Source of the DNA: Acholoe squamosa
Taxonomy: Eukaryota > Annelida > Polychaeta > Phyllodocida > Polynoidae
Direction of reading: 5' to 3'
Assembly (NCBI GenBank): GCA_949317995.1
Contig: OX439045.1
Coordinates: 43,853,693-43,917,692 of the forward strand
DNA length: 64,000 nt
Below are positions 24,115-36,900 of the stretch, one piece after another. Below the pieces are notes generated by a model, which worked only from the letters and a program-made list of their open reading frames with translations, made no database searches and was not told the origin of the DNA. A program made the position numbers and the translations under genes. The stretch's first letter is position 1, and each line of letters starts with the position of its first letter.

Positions 24115-27100
24115 GTGAGTGGGCAGCTTATGAGCAGCTCTTTTAAAACTTTTAATTTGACCTCAACAGTGAAACATAACCACTGAAGAGTGCGTCCTAT
24201 AACACAGATGCCAGCGAAGTCAATGTTTCATTTTCAAGCTCAGTTTGTTAAATCAATCATATTGTTGCGCTCATGATGCATCTTGCAAAACAAACCCAGA
24301 TTGCATATCATCTAATTTCAGCGTTAATTGGATCACATTATTCCAACATACACATATCTAAGGTCTGTCTGTCTATATTCAATGTATATACATAGCTAGT
24401 ACCTTAACGTATTTGAGCCAACGATTGGCACCCCAGGGTTGGCACTGTAGCATCCGATTCAGATTAATTGCTTGGCTCCTGGAATCCGCCCAACCCGTAT
24501 GGCATCCCTCATCAGAACGATCGACAGTAATTAATATACCACTAGTACAAGATATGGGTTAATGATCTGTCACTCACTGATGTAAATCTTCTACTTTATC
24601 ACTCACAAACTCCTGGGGCCTGTGAATGTGACTTAATCCTGTCTGAGAGCCATATGTCACAGCCCCTGGACCAGCTGGGTCGGGTTTGGGACGGTCTGGA
24701 GTTGGGATCAGGTTCAGGCCCTGGATGGGGTAGAACGACTTGGGACAGGTTTGGAGGGGGTGGGGAGGGAGGGAGTTGGGTTGTTCTTGATGGATCCCGG
24801 GGTGAGGGAAGGGACCCATGTGGCAGCCTGGGGCGTGGATGTCTTCCAAACTTCCCTCCCCTGTCCCGGGACAGTTTCCTGGCCCCGGGGTGTCTGTTGC
24901 ATTGTTGGTAGAAGTTTCCCACCACTATTATTCTCAAATACTCCTTCTATTTCAGAGAAACTGAGTTTGCTTCACCCTCCTTTTCCAGCTGTTTTCTTTT
25001 TTAAGTCTCTGTCATCACCTATCGCTTTCTTTTGCAGGATATGAAAGACAGATAAATGGATACCTAGTGTATGCATTGTATTTATTTTTGTTTAGGTACA
25101 ATTGGGCACAATGCGCTACGCTCTAGTCTATAATCATAAGCCTTGGTCACTTAGCCCATTATAATTGTACATCCAGGGTTCCCTTGGTTATTCACCGCTT
25201 CCCATGCTGCTCAAATTCCACCTATATCATTACCCCGAAGGGCAGGCTCAATAATAGTCCATTGCGCCCTTGCCAACTATCTCACAACATTAACAATGAC
25301 ATGGTTAATGCCTCTGTTCGGAACAGGAGAAAATAGTCAGCCACAATATATACATAGCCTCCAGCCAATACCTTATATCATAATCTCTCTCAGGAAGTTG
25401 GCAATCATTTCATAAGGATAAAGAGGGCCCTTATTAATACGTCATGCCATGGAGGCTAGATACTCCATAGTCCCATCATAGCATCATTAAGGGAGCGGCA
25501 CACGTCCAATATGTTCACTTGATCCAGTACACAGAGTGGTACAAAAGGGATGGGGGATGCTGATAGGGTAGGCACTCATGAAAGTCAACACCATTTAGCA
25601 GACTATTGTGGACTAAGGGAGTGATCAATTTTTAACAACAGTGGCGGGGGGGGGGCTGGTGGGTTTGAGGGGGGGGGGTCAGAATTTTGTCAACATCTCC
25701 TATGGGGGGGGGGGTTAAAATAATTTCACCTGTTTTCAGTGGAAAACCCTGCGCGTTACTATAGACTAAAAGGGGACGTTCGCACGCGATTTTTGTCCCT
25801 TATGGGGGGGGGGGTTGAATATTGAAATATTGAGATAAATATGGGAATTGGAAACTCATAGATAAGATCCTAGAGAAAAGAGTGAACCAAAAATAAATAT
25901 GATGAGGATGAAGAAAATATATAAAAGTAAATGAAAAAAACAAAGAAACAACAAACATCAACAACACAACAATAACTTTTGCACTAAACTCATAGTTTGA
26001 TATATTCGCTGTAAACAGAAAGTTCCAAATGAGTTCGCAAACTTGATTCAGATGAGTCGTTCAAAATGTTGCTAGATTTGATCGATTACTTACTTATCAA
26101 TTTCAATAAAAGGTCATTCCATTTGAACAAAGCAATAACTATGCACAGTCGCAGTAATAAACTAAAACAAAGACTCCATTTTGATCTTGGTGCATAACAT
26201 TTCCAAAATGGTCTCTATATCTATTGCACTTAAGATGGAAGTGGCGCTCGTCGCAACCTTTCAACCTCTGCACGTACAGAACAGGAGGGGTGGAACACGC
26301 CCCTTTACTTGTGTGAGGTTCCCATCCTCTAAAGACAATCGTCCACCCCTCATCAATAGGTCGAACCAAATACACAGTTCACCTTAACCGAGGATGTAAC
26401 CAATATCCTATATAATCCATCCCATAACCTTACCCCTTCACATCTCCATGACCTTTTAGCATTATGTATGTAGTACCAAGATGTGTAAAAGATCCAAGAA
26501 GGCAGGCGTAGGCAAAGGAGACGCCATCGGAGTGTTTTAGGCGGCAAAGGTGGGAGAAAGTGGGCGGCGCGTGTGACACAGGACCCTTTACATGTATTAA
26601 TCATAGCCGATAATCAAGTACAGTTTGGGTGTTGGCAACTGTAGGCGCGACACATCCAACGCCGACCAAATAGAAGCCTACTGTAATTGTATTGCCAGGC
26701 ACTGGTAGCTGTAGAGTCCGGTTACCAAGGAGGGTGGTGTATTGGAGGAGTGTCCGGTGAGAAAAAAGAGGTAGGAGGTATTGCTTATGCATGACGTAAC
26801 CCCAGTGCACCAGATGGTAGCACCACCTTAACCCTTTAAGGACGACTCGATCATTAAAAGGTGATTTGTCATAATTTAAGCATACACCAATAGAGTAATA
26901 CAGGACCTGCAAGTAACTCGTGCTCCATTCCATCTCTTTATAACTATATAGGAGTGACATGATGCACTCTGTAAATTTTGCATCATGACATCAAAGGGGT
27001 AGTATGCACTAAATTAATATGCTACCTTTAAAGATTTAACAAAGGCACACCCCAGAAAACCAATCTTCCCCCTTGGCCCCACCTGATACAAGTTGGATCA

Positions 27101-30100
27101 AGGACACACATGGAATCTCAAAGCCATTCCCCGTGCATAGACCTGCTGTAAACGTGCCAGAAATAAACTGTCATAAAATATTAAAGAGGAGATTTGAGAA
27201 TGATGGGGAATTGGTATTGCTTAAGATAATGGAGAATGATGTAGAGATATTAAGAGGTAATCGATAATATTCACCTCATTTACCAATTTTTGAGAAGTGG
27301 CGGATTCTAGGTGGCCATAACTTTCATTTGAAGATTGCCGCTACACAAAGACATTTTAAGATTCAGTCTGAGACGACAGCTATGGTGGAATAATCTATAA
27401 TGAGACATCTAAGGGTATTATCCCGGCATTAAAACATACATGGGATTCACAGATGGCACGCAGCATTAGTCGATCGATGGGAAAGTAAGGGTGATTTCTG
27501 TTAAGTACAGTCCTTGCTTGGAGGGTTTGAATCTTTTTATTTCGACAGATATGAAAGGGACTGCACTTGACTCACCAAAAATAAGGCCTTGCAAAGTTGC
27601 ATAGCCTAGGCTCTACCGACCAGGCCTCAAGTGTGGAAAAGGACAGGATCTTTCGACTCATTGGGCAATCAATACACCATGAACGCAGCAAGGCCTTGAG
27701 TCAGAAGTACAAAGACGCACTCAGCTAGGCGCTATCACGTATCACTTTGTTTGATTTTGGTAAGGATTTATAAGGGCAAACCGTGTGGGCACGGTCTCCT
27801 GCCGAGTGCAATCACCCTGGTAAAGAGAGGGTGAGAGGTGAAGAGTTGGGGGTGGCAGGGGGTGTTATGTTATAGTGGAAGATATGCACACCTTACTCAG
27901 TGGATCTTTGTGGAAGTGCCATTTACGCATGCACGGCCAGGATACCTCGCATGCGTGTGAGGTAATGCTTACCATGTCATACCTGCGTCGAACAATGTGC
28001 GCACAAACAGCATTAACTTAGCAGGCTGATGAGTAAAAACACACCTTCTAACCACTACAACTCCACAGGCACTCACTACCATAGTTAGCCTTGGCATGCA
28101 TTGCATGCATGTAGGCCAGCATTTCATGTGCTGGGCTTTAAAATAATAACTGCCTAGACTGTGTTCCCGCCAGCGTTACAGTGACAGACAATAGGCTTAG
28201 AACTATCGTAGTATTACTTACATTTGAGAACACATCTGCCTGCACGCGATGACAAAACATTTCTACTCGGGTCTATGACTCACCAAAAGCATTGATTCAA
28301 TTTTCACAAAAAAGGTTGGAATTTTTGTTGAACTTCCTCTGCTTACCCGTATGTGTGCGGATTTCCCTCTTCCTGGTGGTTGGAGCGCACCACTGAACCT
28401 AACCATTAAAAAGCCCTCCAACAAGAGCACACAAATCGAAAGTAAAAACGAAACTACTTCCGCCAACTTCCTTCCAACGATTCTTCCAGGGACCTAAAAA
28501 TGTGCACGATGGGCTATAAATAAGGGGACATCAAGGAAGCCAGTTGACAAAGGAATAGTTCTTTTGTGTGACGTCGGGGGAATTTGCTAAAAGACAAAGT
28601 TGAAATCACCCGTTTGAGCAAACAGGGAGGTGATGGGCAATGTTTTGCACTGCGCCTCGGGATAAAGCATCAAAGACAACGGCAAGACGCAGGCACTGAG
28701 TAACTGCAATGCTCAACTTCCGCGCGTTGGAGTGGCTCGCATGAACAGCTCCCAGCAACCCTGAGGTGCTCTCATACAACGTCCGAGTAGCTCTTACGCT
28801 GGAAGCCCCAAGGGTATCTGGTTGCCTTATACGAGCAGAGCAGAGTCACCACTTAGTGGTATGTACCGAGCATATACCGAGTCCCTCCGCGCACCTCAAC
28901 ACATTCGTAGAGATTGGTAGGAATCATATTATAGGATTATGAATCCTCAATGGGGTGTATAGTTTAATACTTAAACATATCACTGCCTTAGGTTCCCTCA
29001 AAGGAGGAGTTCATGAAGCCACCTTTTGGGGCATATATACTTACACAGATATACGTGAATCGCAGTAAAAGCAATGGACATGTGCTACTGGAAACCAACC
29101 AGTCTGTGAAAAAAATATGAAGGTGCCAGGGTATTTTAACTCCACTTGGCATGTCTATAAGAAAATCCCCTCAGCTGCGCTGTCCGATGCATATAGCTTC
29201 ATCGGTCATCAAGTGTCATCAAGCAGTGGAAACAGTCAATTATCAAGAAATGTGAGACACTTCGCACACGTAGGAAGAACAAAGTAAATCTATCTAGCTG
29301 TGTTGTATCAGTATACGCCCATCTTAAGATGTCAAAGCAATGCTGTATGATGTCCTGAAACAAACCGGCCATTATCCACAAGTCAAAGACAGATGGATAA
29401 TTTGATATACATGTATCAAGCATCCTCACCTTGGGAGACTTTCACAAAGGGGGTCTCTCTACTCTCTCATGGCTGTATATGGAATATACATTCCTAATGT
29501 AAATGCTTATATTTTATATCAATTCCAGCTACTATACATAGGGAATCATTCTATAAAACGCAGTGTCGCCTTATAGATATAGACTCTACATTATCACTGC
29601 AGAAAGAATGATCCCCAGAGAGATTGAAATGCATATTCCATAATAAAATCCAGTCACACACCAAAGCAATTCCATCTGACATTGCGTTACATATTTACAC
29701 GCTATTAAACTCTTCTAAAACGCAATCTAAAGTTTATTAAGGCCTCTATATGAATTTAAGAAACGATAGGATAGAGTAGTTTTTCGATATGTAAGAAAAT
29801 AATTAAATACCAAACTTGATGCAGATATAGAATGGTAAGGGTAGCATGACCTAGAGTGGTGTAGGCTGTATGCGGTGGGAGTGGGGGGCATAACCCCTCT
29901 CTGTAGGGGAGCAGAACATGTTAAGTGGCAGGGTTCCATGTACCATCACTCTGATGTAACCCTGGCTCACCCCTACATGCTCCATAACCTTGTCCATTCT
30001 TCAAAGTCCTCTCCATGCGCCACTGACATGGGCCACACGCCAGTAGGATGCATGGGGAAACATGACTTTTTCCTAAACAGTCAATGTGCGATTATGTTTG

Positions 30101-30938
30101 TGTTTTTCTACTTACAAAAATATGCATAGAAGAGTTAAAAATGTAAAGTCGTCGCCTCGATGATGATAATAACACCTACAGAGTTTGCAGATAAAATAGT
30201 TCATTCAGAAAGAGATTTGCTGTATACAAAATTGGAGATATCAACACTGTATACTCATATACTACCATAGCTACCACAAATGCATGTAGAATCTTACTAC
30301 GCGAAGATAAATAAATAAATGTGACCAGGCAAGCAAAAACACCCCTCTACAGGGAAATTCATTATCAAAGTTCATCTCAAGATCTTTAAAATGAGACATT
30401 ATTGGCCTAAATATTCCTAGTAGGTATGTCAGAACCCCTCCTTGAACATAGGTCGTTATTCATATCTGAAATCAATGATTAAGCTCTAAATACATTATAA
30501 ACCATGATAATGTCTAAAAACACAATAATTCACCCTTTTCATAAAAGAATACATAATGATATGGTGATTTTTTACATAGATTTTGATCTAGAAGGAATTT
30601 TCCATTTCTGTTTTGGGTTTTTAGTGAGTTTCCCTGAAAATTGGCATAAAAATCTGCAAATTTTGAATACTGGGAAGGTTGCGATGGCAACCAAGAACAA
30701 GCATATAGGTTAATTTCTCATGAAATATGTTCATTTTACCATCCAAATATGGGCCATTTCTACCGAAAATGGTGCATTTTAAATAAGACCATTGAATTCT
30801 GCATCAAAAATCAGCTTAATGTATTTTTATAATGATTTTAGAGTAATTTTGCCCCTCCAATGCCTCCTGGTGGCCAAATGGGGAATTAAAAATCCCCCGC
30901 GGAGGGGTGTTCTCCCTTGATGGGTCACAAATAAATAA

Positions 30939-30981
<43 letters not shown>

Positions 30982-33900
30982 GAATTATTTAACAATATGG
31001 AACTCACTGTATACAGCAAATGACATTTTCTCCAACAGCCCCAGACGCAGACGACATTCGCGGAGGTCTCTTTTTTGAACCGACACACCTTCCCTTTAGT
31101 TTACATAGGTCATCTAAGGAAGACGTCAACAAGTAACACCCCCAATCTCAGAGCAGCTTGGTCGCCAATATCCTAATGGATTTACATCTTCATGAGATTA
31201 TTCTATTTCTATTTTACCCTCAGGCTGGGATATGTAAAGACCTGGTTGTAATTATAATTAGTTTACTTGGTTAGTGGACATTTACTAAGTTTCCTAAAAA
31301 AGGAAGGTATCCTTGAAACATTTGCCTAGATTTGAATATTCAATGGGGATGGGGATGGCGGGTGGAGGTGCTATTGACCAGGTAGAGGGGAAATACGGGA
31401 CAAGGATGTTGCCTGAGGGTGTTTTGGGAATTGAATACTATATGAGTCCATGGCTGTCCTTTTCAGACCCGTGCTCGGTACCCATAGTCAAGTTCGACAG
31501 TGTACCATTTGCAGCCAGTCAGTCGAAAGGAAAACTGTGCCAGGCACATTGTGCAATAGTAAACATTGCATCCATTGAGTAAATCCCATATTTCTCATCT
31601 GAATAACTCTCCTTTGACACAAGTTAAAACTACTGCGATTTCAGTTAAATTGTAGGGACAGTAAGGGCTTTTGAATATATGAATAAGCCACTGCAGAGAT
31701 ATCTAGGGCCCTGCTAAATCAGCATTTTCTGTTTATCATCAGTGAGCGATATAAGGAGAAAGAACTGTGCTGAGCGATATTAGGGAGGATAGTGAGTTGG
31801 TGACACTGGGGTTATGGTGCGGCGGGCGACTGGGGACGGTAGAAGGGGGCTGCTAGCCCCAACCATGACCTCACAGCACGTCAGATGGCAGCCCTGATGG
31901 CTTCTATATGAATGCAGACATCTCCAGATGAAACGAAGAAGAATTTAATTCAGCCACGGCAGAGGAAAAAAAGAAAACCCCTCCCCAACCACGGTGCCAG
32001 AGGTTAGTCCGCGCGCACGACCATCACCACCAGATGGCCGTGCGGCGGCCATGATGAATCATCCGCCTCAGGATGGGGTAATCACAGCAGCCTGTGGTGG
32101 GGCTTGTAGAGGTTAGGAGTGGGGGCGATCGTGTGGTGAGAGCACAGCGGCGCTAGCAATGCGGTTTTTTGGGGTAGAGGGTGTGGAGGTGATGCAAGTT
32201 AATTAGACATTGTAGTCAGCAACAATGTTGGTGAGGTGTAAGGCGACAATGGTGGGAGTGATGAGGTGGACCCGCGTCTGGCCCCGGCACTGATAGAATT
32301 CAAGGGTGGCGTGCGTCATCTGGACATGGACGCCGGATGGAGACTGCCCCCACCGCCAGATATGCCCTTAGACGGCGGGACCGACCTTTCCGGGGTGGTC
32401 GGGGTCTATCTGGACGCTGCTTGGTAATGACATGGTACACAGACTGCGCTGATGATACCTCCATGTTGTCCCTAGTATCACTCCCAGCCACCTCCCTCTA
32501 AACCACACCCACCAAACCACACCTGACAATGGCAAGGAATAGGGCACCTCAATAATACCGGTATATACGCATAGATAGAGTTTGATTTGGATTTATGTAT
32601 CCCAACCATTGTGCAATTGAGAATTCACTTATTCAGAGCTGTTGTGTTATGGATGGTATTTTGTGAGGATTTGTTGGGATTTGTGCACCACCAGCACCCT
32701 TGCTGAAGTCCCCTGGGGCCCGGGGTTCAGATCCGCACTGGATTGATAGGCAAGGTTACAGCTCAGGTTGTCAGGAGGAGGGGTAGCTGCAGATGCTAGA
32801 TGACGAGAAATGGGGTTGTGAGGTTGGGGTCCACATAGGTCAGGTGAGTGGGTTGCTTGTGGATGTGTCGTTGAGGTTTGGGAATTAGGGTTTTGGGGTT
32901 TTGAGGGCGGGTTGTTCTGGAAAGGGATGGTTAATTTGTACATTTCTACATTTGCACTCATACAATAGATTGAATGGTGTTAAATGGTGATAAATATAAA
33001 CATGCATACTACAGACAACATTTTCCCCAGAAGCAACAGACGCAGACAGGTATGGGTTGTATGGAGTTCCTCTCATGAAATTAGAAGAGATTTATAAATG
33101 TCTGAAATGGACATCTATGTCCTGTCTACCGATACTAATTGTCTATATAAATTCACTCTTGGTATAACAGAAAGTTGGTTTCGGGGTATGTATATAACTA
33201 TGTGCAATACCATTATTATTTGTACTTGTATACACTCTGCATAGCAGCACCCAAAATATGTTTCCCCCTTTCTCCCCCATTGAATGTCTAATTATAGAAC
33301 ACATTTAGCCACTTCGAGGTAAAACGCACGACCCTTCATTGGAAGTCAAATCTTTGACAGAGGCCATACTGCACTGGAAGCACTCAAGCCCTAAAGAAAA
33401 CATGAGATCTCTTAGCACAGCCAAACTACTGATTACATGAATACATCTCTTCTAAGTCCCTTTACCCGACATTAAGACAACCTGCTCTGCAGTGGGCTAG
33501 GGCAGAAGGGGGTCCATTAGGCAAGGCTAAACAAGGCACTTCTCCAGGAGCCAGCGGAAAGCAAAGCTAACCGCCAGCCCCCACACCCACAGAGTAGCTC
33601 CTCTAAAAGGGCAAAGACCCTGGAGCTGCTTAGAACAGCTCACCGCCACCATGAGCTGTGGACGAGAGCGGGTCGAGAGAGCACCTGAGAGTCACAAACC
33701 CATTTCCAAAGTGGAAGGATGGTACAGAAGCTCCAGAAGCAGTCTTTCTTTTTCATCTTACTGCTCCTTCCTGTACCCCAAGCCCCACTACCGAAAGAGC
33801 TACAATCTAAAACAAGTAGGAGCCCGTCTATATAATACACCTCCAAATCCATACGCCCTACTCCTGCTCTTCATATTTTGTACCCGACCTTAATACAGGT

Positions 33901-36900
33901 CCCTATGGTTCCAGACTAGGAGACATCAGTCCCAGGTCTGCTATGCTTCCACGTCTAGCCATGGTCAGAGGTGATCCAGGGTTTTTATTCTCTGCAGGCC
34001 ACAGGGTGCCAATATGTTCACCCCACGGGTGACGGCAGGCCAACCCCTCCAAGCGCGGCCACCCTAGCGTGTGCGTGACTGTGGGTTTTCTGCCTGCTGC
34101 CTATCAAGCAAGTCCCTGGAAGAGCTATTTCTAGGTGCTTATAGTGTAGTGTTTGCTTAAGCCGATGTTTTGCCTTCATACTCAGTCCTCTTCCTAGCTG
34201 GTATCTATTTTCTCACTCTCCTATGTCAGGATTATTAATATGACACAACAGGAGGGCTCGTTCCTGAATTATATAAAAAAGGAGAATTATGTCTCAATTA
34301 GCTAGCACATGCATCACTGATTACTTTGTGTCAGATGGAGATACCAAGAAAACTGAAAGTAATATATGGTTAGCTATAGGGCTCACTGGTAAGAAGCTGG
34401 GTAATAAATCACCCTCTGTATTTTTATCATCTGCTATGTTTATAGTCCCTGTAGAGGGGATCCTATACCACACACTTCTCAATGTAAACATCCAGGTACT
34501 TGGTGGGTTCAGTTACAGCAACCCGACCTCCTGGGCTGCCCTTCTGAGGCCCAGCAAGTGAACCCGCACTTAGAGAGATTAGGTAGTACTCATGCTAAAC
34601 ACTACTATGGATATGGAAGGGGGTTCTGGGGAGGATCTAAGACTGTCAACAGTACACAAGGGCGTACAACTCTAGCTCTCCTATAGCAGCCCTAAGTGGA
34701 GCTAGTAGTAGGATAAGACACGGCCATCTTGGATATGGAACAGGGAGAAAAGGGAGGGAGATTTGTAGATGGTATCTCCCGGGTGGTATCTACATGAGCG
34801 CATGGCCCTGGGGTGTCTGGGCATGAAAAAAGTCAGTATGAGTTCCAGCCCCTGCACTCTATACCAATAGAAGACGTCACCTGTGTTCTAGAAATCGCGA
34901 ATTATGGGTCATCTTTCAGGGGCGTTCAATCTCGTTGGATTCAAAAATAAGAGGTCATCTTCTGATGACTTATGTCAGTAATTTTTGAAATAAGAGGTAT
35001 TTTTCCCATAAGGTTTCCAAAAAAAAGTGGAGGGTTTTCAAAAGACTATGTCTATCAGCTATAAAAAATAAAACATGATAAAACCTCCGTGTTTTCCAAA
35101 ATGAGGGATGGTTTAAGACCCATAAAAAGTCAGTGTTTATCAGGAATAACGGGTAAATTTTTGCCTTAAAATCTCAGTATAAGGGGGTGATTGTGAAGAT
35201 GGAGAACGCAGGTGACGTACTCCTTTGAAGCAGAGTGTAGGGGCCGGGGTATTAGTAAACCTTCTTTTAAATATCCTTTCTTTTTTCTGTACTATTGCGT
35301 GGTATCGTGTTTAAATTGCGTACCAGACGTGTATTTGACAGTGTTTTGGCCACGTGGTTCGTGTTTTGTGAGGCTGTCATGATTAGGGTAACCAGTGGTG
35401 CTGGGCTGCACACTTCGGACCACCCATCCACTATCATATACAATGTTAAACACCCAGTTCTTGACCATTTCATACAACCCCTTTTGTTAATTGCTTGTCA
35501 AAATGACGACAGGTAGCTTGAAAAAAGTTTCAGATGGAACATGCATGCAGGAAAAATGTCACATTTACCATTTAAAGGTCAGAACGTGGTAATTATTTTT
35601 GATATGGGTTAACTAAAAAGATTCCTGGAGACGAGGAAAATGCATGGTTTCGTCACGGTCATAGGTAATCAGGGAATCGGGAGACAATCCTATCAAACTG
35701 TTTTCATGTATTTCATACCTTTTTAATAAGAAAAAAATATAGAAAAAAACACCTTACTTTGGACTTTATATCATCAGCCAAACCTTTGGCTCTGACATAA
35801 TATCAAATTTTCGTAGCCTGTCATGTATTTGATATAGACCTACTGCCTATCAGACAGGAATATCTCTATAGCTTTTGCTACAGGGCCCTACTTTGCAAAG
35901 ATGTCTCATCTTTCTCCTACCAATATCCTCGACCTGTATACATTTTTTGCTATTAAGAGTGGCCTATTGATGTAGCTGCCACTCAATACATTCACACTTC
36001 GGACCCACCCTCTGGGAAAGGGAAAAAGCCACCCCAGTGGCATTAGTATACACGAGGGCCGACCTGTCCTATGAAGGGTTATCAACCGATGTCATTAATA
36101 CTGTAATACTGTAAGATAAAAGCAACACACTGCAAGCAGTCAATAGAGCCAGCATTGACATGGAAGCTGGGCTTTGGTGGTAAAGGGGTAAGGGGGGCAC
36201 AGACACAACCACTGCCACTCCCCTCCCAATATTTGACATATTCTATAATTCATATAAGGCCCCTGGACCGAGTTGCCGCACATTGGAGGGGCTGGGGCTT
36301 GAGTTGGTATTCTGGGTCGATGTTGGATTGACATGGCAGCGGACAGGACCAAACAATCTGTGCCGTCCACCACCCAACCCCCTCCCTCCCACCCTGACAC
36401 GTGTCCCCCTGCAAACAGTCGGCCCAGCGCAAATGTTTAATGCTTCTTTATTAGCCGCCGAGCATGGCCCATCGCAAATAAATAACGGCCAGCTGAGTGG
36501 CCGGATGAAAACGGAGGCGGTGGCGGCTTCTTTGTGAAGTCACCACTACTGGAGGTGAATTGGGCATATAATGGTGGGTGTTGTCCTCCAGGCGTGCCAG
36601 GAGGGCTGCAGTTATTGGGCTGTAGGCCTATTTGCTTTAGCCACACAGCACTGCCCGCTGTGTGGACCACAGGAGGAGGAGGGGCGGGTGTACACTAGTC
36701 AAGTAGTATATAGAGTAGGGAGTTTGGCACAGTGAAGAGGGTAGGAGGGGAGGAGGAAAGACCTGCATGACAGAAAACAGACCTGGTCGGCCAGAATGAG
36801 GTGCCAACAGAAGAAGTATGTATATGGGGAAGGGGAAAGCATAGAGTGCAAAATAGAAAGATATAGATTCATATAGGCCGCAAATGACAAGCCACGGTGA

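Noticed and set aside
24599-25044. Several overlapping 85-112 residue ORFs on both strands
   Set aside because: They arise from a G-rich/C-rich low-complexity stretch; the Pro- and Gly-rich translations mirror base composition.
33651-33893. 80-residue ORF whose start (GCCGCCACCATGAGC context nearby) is a strong Kozak match
   Set aside because: The product is low-complexity Ser/Tyr-rich without a domain, and no splice donor or partner exon could be matched. A chance Kozak match is likelier.
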